Source: an uncultured Eubacteriales bacterium
GTDB lineage: Bacteria; Bacillota; Clostridia; Lachnospirales; CAG-274
Length of the DNA stretch: 21,642 nt
Assembly (NCBI GenBank): GCA_902496345.1
Contig: CABVAP010000027.1
Coordinates: forward strand, 1 to 21,642
Reading direction: 5' to 3'
Part shown: positions 1-7,217 of the stretch, piece after piece
How the letters are laid out: every line of letters starts with the position of its first letter
How positions within the stretch are numbered: position 1 is the first letter of the stretch
Program-made: the position numbers and the translations under genes
The notes under the pieces: generated by a model
Told to the model about the DNA's origin: nothing
The model's database searches: none
The model's input: the letters and a program-made list of their open reading frames with translations, nothing else

Positions 1-59
1 GCAGCAATGGGAAATATCATCAAAAGCTGCGAAATCATAATTGTGCGGTATTGCCCTAA
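1..59 (+). mobile_element. 3' end of a 165-bp foldback (MITE-like) element, cut by the window edge
   Basis: These bases align with the last 59 bases of the complete element at 7029-7193: the same GCAGCAATGGGAAATATCA stretch, then the terminal arm AATTGTGCGGTATTGCC. The final CTTAA is CCTAA here, so the terminal repeat has decayed slightly. The rest of the element would lie left of the window. It is non-coding and has no visible role for the neighbouring gene. Confidence 0.75.
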
Positions 60-70
60 ATAAAAACACC

Positions 71-97
71 AATACCGTGGGCAATGCCCACGGTATT
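71..97. terminator. Perfect 12-bp hairpin, bidirectional terminator-like
   Basis: AATACCGTGGGC and GCCCACGGTATT form a perfect 12-bp stem around a 3-base loop, followed by TTTTA on the + strand and preceded by AAAAACACC. It could end a transcript entering from the left. The ACCGTGGG arm recurs in the hairpins at 8913-8941 and 11169-11331, so it may be a dispersed palindrome rather than a gene-specific terminator. Confidence 0.5.
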
Positions 98-200
98 TTA
101 ATGCCCCAAAATCATTAAAAACCTTTAAATTTTCAATAACTATATTTCACCCAACCATATTTCAATTAGCCTTTATTAAAATCAAGTTTATCTACAAGCT

Positions 201-232
201 AAAAAGGCTGTTACAAACGTAACAGCCTTTTT
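201..232 (-). terminator. Rho-independent terminator of the pectinesterase gene
   Basis: AAAAAGGCTGTTAC and GTAACAGCCTTTTT form a perfect 14-bp stem around a 4-base loop. Read on the minus strand it lies about 100 bases after the esterase stop codon and ends in TTTTTAGC. The A-tract on the other arm makes it usable in both directions. Confidence 0.85.
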
Positions 233-338
233 ATACTTAATATTTTTGGTTTAATTATCTTATAATCTTATAAATAGAATTGCTATTTTATGAAACTTAT
301 TCAGCAGTATCTTCAACTACTTCTTTGGTTCCGTCAGT

Positions 339-3300
339 TTATTCTGTTTCGCCACCATTGTCAACATTTTCTTCAACTACTCCTTCAGTAGCATCGTTAT
401 CAATAGTATCTTCAGAAACTTCATTTAATTCTACGTTTTCAACAGAATCTACATCAGCGTTATCTTCTTCATCAGCAGAACTTAAAACAACATCACCAGA
501 ACCATTATCTGTTTTGCTGTCACCGTCACCAACTGTGTTAGATTCTGTTGTTGTAATTGCGATTTCGCTAACATCATCAACAACAGTAAGTGTATATTCA
601 CCGGCAACACTTGTTGCAGTAAGTCCAGTTGCTGTTTCGATGTCAAAACCAGCATTAGTTCCAAAAATAACTTTGTATTCACCAGCAGGAACATCAGCAA
701 TTGTAAAGTTGTTGCTGTCGATTGTTGCTGTGTAAGTGTTTACAGCATCTGTGCCTGTGCTTTGGAGCTGAATGTTTGCAACTCCAGAATCAACAGTACC
801 AGTTACTTGATAAGTTTGGTTGTCTTCAGCTGTTTTGAATGCTTTATAAGTGATAGTAATATCTTTAAAGTAAGCTGTAGAAGCAGAGCTATAAGCAGTC
901 ATAACAAGGTACAAACCATTATTACCTAAATCTGTTGGGTAAGATTTAAATTTTTTGCTTACACTAATATCACCCTTAACTTTGCTGTTTCCAGAACCCG
1001 TAGCAGTTACTGAACCATTTGCTAAGTCAATATCAATGTCGTATTGTTGCCAATTGTCAAATCCAAATACGTCTGCATTACCAGCACCTTCATTAGCAAA
1101 TTTTAAATCATTACTTATTCCGTTAACTTTATCTGAATTTAAACTTCCAAATACTCTTAAAACATTCCAGCCCTGATATGCTGTGAAACCGATAAATCTT
1201 GAAGTACTATCTCCACTATCAACTCTTGTGAATTTTTTAGGCAATGTACTTACTAAAGCATACTGAGTATTATTCATTTCATCGTGGCTCTTATAAGTGT
1301 TTTTAAAAGAAACCTTTACATTGTCAAGGTCAGCTAAGCCATTTTCCCCAACGATAGAACCTAAATCATAGTAAACATATTCACTAGTTGTTCCTGTACC
1401 AGAAAGTTTAAGAGCTTCACCTAAAGTATCGTCTAATACTTTTGCAGCTGTTAAAGTAGTTAAATTATCAGCTGATTTTTGGAAACTATCAAGGTCAACA
1501 GTTTTAACTTTATCTACAAGTTCACCAACTGTTACATTAGAAGTAGCATTTCCACCACTAACACCAGTTATATTTTCGTCAGCAAGTCTTACTTTATATT
1601 TTGCGTCATCATTGTTTAATACAGTATATTTAACTGTGTAGCTACCAGCAGGGACTTCATTGATAGTGTAAGCTTTAGAAGTTTTACCAGCACCTACAGT
1701 AACGTTAGTAGTGTTGATAGTATCCTCACCATTCATAACGTCTACTTTAACAGTAACGTCAGCCTCTGGAGCAAAATCAAAAGTAACAGTACCGTTTAAT
1801 GTAAAGAAGTCACTAGAAGTTGTTGCAAATGCAACAGAGTAATCTTTTGTATATCCAATAACATTGCTTACATTTGCACCACTATAAGTTTTGTAACTAG
1901 GATTTTCAACAGTTGCTGTAAGTTTAGCAGTTGTTGAAATTTTTTGAGCTTTAAAGTCAATTTTACCTGATTCAGAATCTATAACAACAGCGTCTGTGTT
2001 GTCTGTAGTCCAAGAAATAACTGAATTATCAACTGAATTATCAGATAATTTAACAGGAACAGTAATGCTTGAATCCTTTGCAATTTCTTCAGTAGGGATT
2101 GTTACATCTGTCATAGCTTCATCAAATTTAGCTTTGCTGTCAGCTGTAGAAATAAGCTTTTCAACAGAGATGTTATCAAAGATAATTTTTGACTCTGGAT
2201 TATTGTGTCCAGCAACACGAATGTTTTCAAACGTACCATTATCAGCTAATTTATGAGATGTTACATATTCACCATCAACATAAGCTCTAACATTGTTTTG
2301 TAAAGGTTCAACAACAAATGTTAAATGATAAGGTTTATTAGCCTCTGGGCCTGTGATAATAGGACTTGTTGTTCCATATTTTGAATCATCAGTATAATCT
2401 GTACCTTTAACATCTTCACCATTGAATGCGAATGTGTTTCCAGTCCACACAGTACCGAATGCACTACCGAAGTTAATTCTATAACCATTGTTTCCAGCTT
2501 CATTAGCAGTTTTAGAAACATCAAGGCTAATAGCATAAACACCATTTTCATCAACAGCATCGTTAAATGTTGCAATCTGAACTTTACCATTTGGCTTATC
2601 AACAACTAAAGTATTTCCATTTTCACCTTTTGTTACAGTATCGCCATTACTAGCAATAGACGCACCAGCAACATATCCTTCAAAAGGTTCATAGTAAGCT
2701 AAAGCACTTGGTTTAACAAGAGGTTTAACTCTACCTACAACGTAGTCTTCTTCTTGGTCTGTACCAAGGTTTTTGATTTGATATAATAAATTAATAGCAG
2801 TTTCAGCAAGACTTTCATCAACAATCTTTAATGAACCGTCAGCTTTAATATAGTCGTTTTCAATAAGAGTAATTTCGTAACCCTCAACAGAAGCAACAGC
2901 TGGAACTGATTGAGTAAGAGTTGCAACTGTATCTCCCTCTTCTGGGAACGCATCGTGAGAAGTGTAGTCAGCAAATACTTTGTTAACAGCACTTTCAGCA
3001 GCAGTAAAGTCTTTAAGAACTTTAGTAGTTATGCTAAAGTCTGAAATTTCAGTTTCACCAACACTTAAATAATATTTTCCGTCTTCAGTAGTAATGCCTG
3101 TACCTGAAATTGTATCGAAAACAGAACCATCAGTTTTGTAAGTAATTTCATACTTACCAGCAGGAACTTTATCAAATGTTACTTTTCCGTCTTCATCAAT
3201 AGTTGCTTTAAATTTATAAGCAGGAACTTCTGTATTTACAAGGACAATTTCAGTAATTCCGTTAGATGTACCAGTTATAGAAACACCATTAGAGTCATCT

Positions 3301-6300
3301 ATTTCTGGAACAAATCTTTCATAAGAAACGATTGGTTTACTAATATACATTTCCTCTGTAGCAGATTTTGTATCGTTACATGTACCATAGAACATAAACA
3401 TAAGTTTATCTCTAGTTATATCAGTAGGAATACCTTGTAAGATGAAAGGAGCTTTGCTCTTATTTGCCTGTGGGCTATCAACAATTACTTGGCCATTCTT
3501 GTAGTCAAGAGTAACTACAACATCGTTCCAACCTGTGTTAGCACCGTTAAAGTTACCAACACCCTCAAAGATGTTAAGTTTCTGAGTATCATTGTTACTA
3601 GAACCCTTCCAGTTTCCAACATCATATCTTAAGATGTCTGATTGTTTCCAGTTTCCACCAAATCTCTGGAGAAGGTATCTAGTAGTGTCTTTGCTTAAAG
3701 CAAAGTCTTTCTGGTCGCCACCCAAAATACTAATGTAGTTAGTATCTTTTCCTGCACAAGATGGGTATTTAACACTAAAGTTAATTCTTACCTGGTCAGC
3801 ACTTGTGAAATCAGCTTTATTAGTATCAGAGATAAGGGCACCTAAATCCCAATAGAATTTTTGATTTGTTGTTCCACCTTGTGGACGTACATAGTGGTAA
3901 ACTTCGCCTTTTGTTTCATCAGCATATTTTGCAAATGTATAACCACTAGATGGTGTACCAACAGCGTCACCAGCTTTTACAGTTATAGTTTCAAGAACAC
4001 CGAGTTCAATGTCAAGATTTTTATCGACTCCAGCTTCACCAACGATTTTTTTAACTTTTCCACCTTTTACAGAAACAAGTGTGCTGTCAAATGTTACAGT
4101 AACGTTGTATTCTGCTGCTGGAAGATTTTCAGCTGTATAAGAAACTTCTTTTTCACCAGCTGGGATAGTAACAGCAACGTCTTTAGCGTGGAAACCACCA
4201 GCTGTATCAAATGAAAGTCTTACGTTTAAATTACTTTCTTGAGCAAAAGAAAGTTTTACTTTACCAGCAGTATTGAATGTACCAGATGCGTCATCTCTTG
4301 CAGGAATTTTTGTTGCAAGCTGGCTTTCTTTACCTTGAATAGTACCAGCTTTTTTAACATAAGCAGTAAATGTTACATCTGCGCCAGGTTGACCGTAAAG
4401 AGGTCTTGTTACAGTAACAGTTTTACCGTCATCACCGATAGAAGCAAAGTTACTGTTTACATAATATTTAACTTCATATCCGTCAGGAGCGTCAGGAAGA
4501 ACAAAGTCTTCTTTATAACTCTCTTCAAGAGAAACTACAGCTTTTTCTTCGATAGCTTTCCACTCGTCAGCAATTCCAAGTGGGTCCCAACCGTCATAGC
4601 TAGATTCTAATGAATTTTTATATGCAGTATATCTGTAAGGGTTGTATTTGATAGCAGTATACTCATCAAGTACACCACCTTTAAATCTGTCGTTTGTAGT
4701 ACCACGTCTTGCACTTGTATCAAGTACATTTCCGTTTACATCTTTTGAGTTATATTCAAAGTAACTTCTAGCGTCTTCAGGGTCACAACCCATTCCGCCC
4801 CAACCTTTTGTATCAATCAAAGGTTTTTTAGTTACTTTACTTATTTCAGATGTTGTATTAATCCAAACTGTTTCAGCGTTTGTACCAGACCAAGGACGGC
4901 CAAGGTTTACGCCTTCTGTTGTGTCGTTACCACTAACAGTACAGTTGTAGAATAAGTAACCATTTGCAGGAGCAGCGTCTGTCTTAGCAGCAGTTAAAGC
5001 TCCACCACCGTCACCATCGCCTGTGTAAGGAGAAGACTGCCAGTGAATGTTACAGTTATTGAATAAGATTTCGCCACCACCACAGATAAAGTCAACAGTA
5101 CCAGCTAAGTAACAGTTATCGAATACTGCTCTACCAGCTGTACCGATAGTATCTTGAGTAGAAATTACTTTACAATCTTTAAATACAGCTTTATCAGCTT
5201 CAGTATATAAAGCACAGCCTCTTTCTCTCCAAGCTTTTGCACGAACGTCTTTTATAATAGTTTGAGAAGTTCCGTCACCATAAGAGATAGTGCCTTTTTC
5301 TTCAGTACCATATCCAGCAGGAAGTTCATTTCTGTTAGGATAATTTTTGTTGTTTCCAGCATTTGATGAAACTCTTACGTTAGCGTCAAGTTCTTCTTGA
5401 GTCACATAGAGGTTAGCAGAGTTTTCAAAGTAGATACCCTCAGCTCTGAAGCCTGTAGCACCTTTTTGAATCCAAGTTGAACGACCCCAGTTAGGCATTT
5501 TATCATCATTGTGACCGTCTTTGTTTGGCATACTCATATCAACAGTACCGTCATCACCGATATTGTCGTAAGTGTAGCTAGTGAGCCAATACCAAGTTAA
5601 AGTAGCATCTTTTTCTTTAGAAGTAGAATTAGTTATTTTCTTAAATGTAATCCAAGGAGCGTTTACACGAACGTTTTCACGGTAAAGTCCTGGAACGATA
5701 CCAATAACAATAGGTTTATCCTCTGTACCACCAGATTTTACAGTAGCAAGAGCTTCGTTTACAGTTTTAAATATTGGTTGACCCTCTCTAGTTGCGTTAG
5801 TTTCAACTCTGGCGTCAACTACAATGTCGTATCCCTCATAGATAGCGTCTTGAGGTTCACCGTCAACAACTGTTTCTTTTTCAGTTGTTGTTTCAGTAGT
5901 TTCTTCTGTAGTAGTTTCAACAGCTGTTTCTGTAGTAGTTTCAACATCTGTTTCTTTTTCAGTTGTTGTTTCTCCAGATTCTTTTGTAGTAGCTTCTGTT
6001 GTTGTTTCATCTGTAGAAGGCTTGTCACCCTTCTTACCAGAGTAAACAAAGTTACCGTCTAATGCTTTTTGAAGGATTTGAGCAACGTCAGAAGCAGTGA
6101 TATATCCGTCGCTGTCTACGTCTGCCATATATTTAAGCATATCAGCAGAGTAATCTCCTTTGTAGTTTGCTTTGTTAAGAACGTATTGCATAGCAGCAGA
6201 TGCGTCATTAACATCAACAACATCGTCACCGTTTACATCTCCTCTATCGTCAGATACAGAAGTAGAAACAGAGGTATTGCCGTCTGTTTCGGTGTCAGCA

Positions 6301-6389
6301 AAAGCGACAACGTTGCTAGTTATTACGCTTGTAAAAAGCATAACAAAAGCAATAACAGAACTTAAAATTTTTTGCAATTGTCTGTTCAT
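339..6389 (-). CDS. Secreted multimodular pectin methylesterase (CE8) with N-terminal dockerin
   Basis: Predicted to hydrolyse methyl esters of homogalacturonan outside the cell. Residues 1-31 look like a signal peptide. Residues 48-112 form a type I-like dockerin with two Ca loops (D51/N53/D55/D62 and D90/D92/D94/D101). Residues 123-175 are a Thr/Glu-rich linker. The CE8 beta-helix spans about 186-600: GLYRE 234-238, QDT 412-414 (D413 as acid), VDF 432-434 (D433 as nucleophile) and LGRPW 496-500 (R498). After it come small beta modules ending in VPAGxY-like motifs (about 700-797, 1036-1120, 1528-1623, 1858-1945). There are also two mutually similar beta-sandwich modules (about 800-1026, 1625-1852), a LamG-like module (about 1230-1412) and an atrophied bacterial Ig domain (about 1413-1520). 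The C-terminus is acidic, with no LPxTG or SLH motif. The start is supported by AGGGAGG (6398-6404) upstream of ATG. Module boundaries are estimates by eye. Confidence 0.9.
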   Translation of the reverse strand: MNRQLQKILSSVIAFVMLFTSVITSNVVAFADTETDGNTSVSTSVSDDRGDVNGDDVVDVNDASAAMQYVLNKANYKGDYSADMLKYMADVDSDGYITASDVAQILQKALDGNFVYSGKKGDKPSTDETTTEATTKESGETTTEKETDVETTTETAVETTTEETTETTTEKETVVDGEPQDAIYEGYDIVVDARVETNATREGQPIFKTVNEALATVKSGGTEDKPIVIGIVPGLYRENVRVNAPWITFKKITNSTSKEKDATLTWYWLTSYTYDNIGDDGTVDMSMPNKDGHNDDKMPNWGRSTWIQKGATGFRAEGIYFENSANLYVTQEELDANVRVSSNAGNNKNYPNRNELPAGYGTEEKGTISYGDGTSQTIIKDVRAKAWRERGCALYTEADKAVFKDCKVISTQDTIGTAGRAVFDNCYLAGTVDFICGGGEILFNNCNIHWQSSPYTGDGDGGGALTAAKTDAAPANGYLFYNCTVSGNDTTEGVNLGRPWSGTNAETVWINTTSEISKVTKKPLIDTKGWGGMGCDPEDARSYFEYNSKDVNGNVLDTSARRGTTNDRFKGGVLDEYTAIKYNPYRYTAYKNSLESSYDGWDPLGIADEWKAIEEKAVVSLEESYKEDFVLPDAPDGYEVKYYVNSNFASIGDDGKTVTVTRPLYGQPGADVTFTAYVKKAGTIQGKESQLATKIPARDDASGTFNTAGKVKLSFAQESNLNVRLSFDTAGGFHAKDVAVTIPAGEKEVSYTAENLPAAEYNVTVTFDSTLVSVKGGKVKKIVGEAGVDKNLDIELGVLETITVKAGDAVGTPSSGYTFAKYADETKGEVYHYVRPQGGTTNQKFYWDLGALISDTNKADFTSADQVRINFSVKYPSCAGKDTNYISILGGDQKDFALSKDTTRYLLQRFGGNWKQSDILRYDVGNWKGSSNNDTQKLNIFEGVGNFNGANTGWNDVVVTLDYKNGQVIVDSPQANKSKAPFILQGIPTDITRDKLMFMFYGTCNDTKSATEEMYISKPIVSYERFVPEIDDSNGVSITGTSNGITEIVLVNTEVPAYKFKATIDEDGKVTFDKVPAGKYEITYKTDGSVFDTISGTGITTEDGKYYLSVGETEISDFSITTKVLKDFTAAESAVNKVFADYTSHDAFPEEGDTVATLTQSVPAVASVEGYEITLIENDYIKADGSLKIVDESLAETAINLLYQIKNLGTDQEEDYVVGRVKPLVKPSALAYYEPFEGYVAGASIASNGDTVTKGENGNTLVVDKPNGKVQIATFNDAVDENGVYAISLDVSKTANEAGNNGYRINFGSAFGTVWTGNTFAFNGEDVKGTDYTDDSKYGTTSPIITGPEANKPYHLTFVVEPLQNNVRAYVDGEYVTSHKLADNGTFENIRVAGHNNPESKIIFDNISVEKLISTADSKAKFDEAMTDVTIPTEEIAKDSSITVPVKLSDNSVDNSVISWTTDNTDAVVIDSESGKIDFKAQKISTTAKLTATVENPSYKTYSGANVSNVIGYTKDYSVAFATTSSDFFTLNGTVTFDFAPEADVTVKVDVMNGEDTINTTNVTVGAGKTSKAYTINEVPAGSYTVKYTVLNNDDAKYKVRLADENITGVSGGNATSNVTVGELVDKVKTVDLDSFQKSADNLTTLTAAKVLDDTLGEALKLSGTGTTSEYVYYDLGSIVGENGLADLDNVKVSFKNTYKSHDEMNNTQYALVSTLPKKFTRVDSGDSTSRFIGFTAYQGWNVLRVFGSLNSDKVNGISNDLKFANEGAGNADVFGFDNWQQYDIDIDLANGSVTATGSGNSKVKGDISVSKKFKSYPTDLGNNGLYLVMTAYSSASTAYFKDITITYKAFKTAEDNQTYQVTGTVDSGVANIQLQSTGTDAVNTYTATIDSNNFTIADVPAGEYKVIFGTNAGFDIETATGLTATSVAGEYTLTVVDDVSEIAITTTESNTVGDGDSKTDNGSGDVVLSSADEEDNADVDSVENVELNEVSEDTIDNDATEGVVEENVDNGGETE
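5870..5972 (-). repeat. Direct repeats encoding the Thr/Glu linker of the pectinesterase
   Basis: A 25-base sequence at 5870-5894 recurs identically at 5948-5972, an offset of 78 bases (26 codons). Between them a 19-base block at 5904-5922 recurs at 5928-5946 (offset 24 bases, 8 codons). All offsets keep the frame, so recombination or slippage would lengthen or shorten the linker between dockerin and catalytic domain without breaking the gene. Confidence 0.7.
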
Positions 6390-6498
6390 TATAAATTCCT
6401 CCCTAAAAATATTAATTCACGAGTCTAACATAAAAAATATATAAGCAAGACCGTTTATCATTTAACAAAATTGTACATCTTTTACATTTAAAAATAAA

Positions 6499-6556
6499 GG
6501 GCCACATTGACCCCCTATCATAGGGGCCACATTTAAAAAACGTGTGAAATATCACA
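6499..6556 (-). promoter_or_regulatory. Operator-like repeats upstream of the pectinesterase
   Basis: The 10-mer GGGCCACATT occurs at 6499-6508 and 6524-6533 as direct repeats 25 bp apart. Between and partly overlapping them is the palindrome CCCCTA-TCA-TAGGGG (6512-6526). A second palindrome, TGTGA-AATA-TCACA, lies at 6543-6556. These G+C-rich islands sit in very AT-rich DNA 110-170 bp upstream of the esterase ATG. Binding by a regulator is inference. The TGTGA/TCACA spacing of 4 bases differs from the 6 of a standard CRP site. I see no confident -35/-10 pair between here and the gene, and nothing else notable in 6557-6771. Confidence 0.4.
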
Positions 6557-6771
6557 TTTTCAGACCATACCAATTTTTATTTTTTAAAAATTTTGTAAGT
6601 TTTTAATATGCTAAATCACAAAAACAAGATAAAAACATTCATTTTTTTGTGCAATATACCCTATATAAACTTATACGAACAAGTTTCCATACTGTTTATC
6701 ATAAAAAACCTATAACTTATATTGTATATTTTTAATAAAAACAACCAATTATTTATTAAAATACAAACAAT

Positions 6772-6936
6772 TTAAGGCAATACCGCATAATTCGATAAAA
6801 CAGATTTGAAATGATATTTTTCAGTACAAGGAAAAAGCTCGCAATCATAGTCGGAGCCTATGATAAGAGGTTTTAACGTAGTAATGAGAAATATCATTCA
6901 AAGCTGTGAAATCATAATTGTGAGGTGTTGCCTTAA
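6772..6936. mobile_element. 165-bp foldback (MITE-like) element, copy 1
   Basis: Bounded by TTAAGGCAATACC and GGTGTTGCCTTAA, so the terminal inverted repeats end in TTAA. Whether TTAA or TA is a target duplication cannot be told from palindromic ends. The two halves pair over roughly 55 bases, for example TTTGA..ATGATATTT with AAATATCAT..TCAAA. A central hairpin ATCATAG/CTATGAT (6844-6850 and 6858-6864) closes the structure. It differs from copy 2 at about 14 of 165 positions by hand alignment. No open reading frame is present, so movement would need a transposase encoded elsewhere. Confidence 0.8.
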
Positions 6937-6976
6937 CTATAAAATATATTACTACAAAAAATGAATAATAAAAAAA

Positions 6977-7005
6977 TTGATTATAGAAAAAAATTTTGAT
7001 ATAAT
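6977..7005 (+). promoter_or_regulatory. SigmaA-type promoter for asnS, between the two foldback copies
   Basis: TTGATT (6977-6982), a 17-base spacer and a perfect TATAAT (7000-7005). Transcription would start near 7012, about 205 bases before the asnS start. The whole of foldback copy 2 would then be in the transcribed leader. I see no better promoter closer to asnS. Confidence 0.6.
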
Positions 7006-7028
7006 TCTACGTAATGAGAAAAATATAT

Positions 7029-7193
7029 TTAAGGCAATACCGCATAATTCGATAAAACAGGTTTGAGATGATATTTTTCAGTGCAAGGAAAAAGCTCGCA
7101 ATCATAGTCGGAGCCTATGATAAGAGGTTATGACGCAGCAATGGGAAATATCAGCCAAAGCTGTAAAATTATAATTGTGCGGTATTGCCTTAA
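7029..7193. mobile_element. 165-bp foldback (MITE-like) element, copy 2, in the asnS leader
   Basis: Same length, orientation and termini as copy 1, with better preserved ends: TTAAGGCAATACCGCATAATT at the left and AATTGTGCGGTATTGCCTTAA at the right, pairing at all but one position. TGATATTTTTC near the left pairs with GGGAAATATCA near the right using two G-T pairs. The central hairpin ATCATAG/CTATGAT is at 7101-7107 and 7115-7121. It ends 24 bases before the asnS ATG, so as RNA it would form a long hairpin just upstream of translation start. Confidence 0.82.
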
Positions 7194-7217
7194 TAGTAAA
7201 GTAATAAAAATTTTAAT

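Noticed and set aside
280..735. Plus-strand open frame rich in Ser/Thr/Val opposite the esterase tail
   Set aside because: Antisense shadow of the acidic, low-complexity esterase C-terminus; no ribosome site and composition explained by the opposite strand.
5778..6062. Plus-strand frame rich in Cys, Phe and Ser opposite the linker
   Set aside because: Produced by the Thr/Glu codon repeats of the linker read on the other strand; not a cysteine-rich peptide gene.
6543..6556. TGTGA-AATA-TCACA as a true CRP site
   Set aside because: The spacer is 4 bases rather than 6, so I list it only as an unassigned palindrome.
6772..7193. Two foldback copies as a CRISPR array
   Set aside because: Only two 165-bp units with internal self-complementarity and no short regular repeats or spacers.
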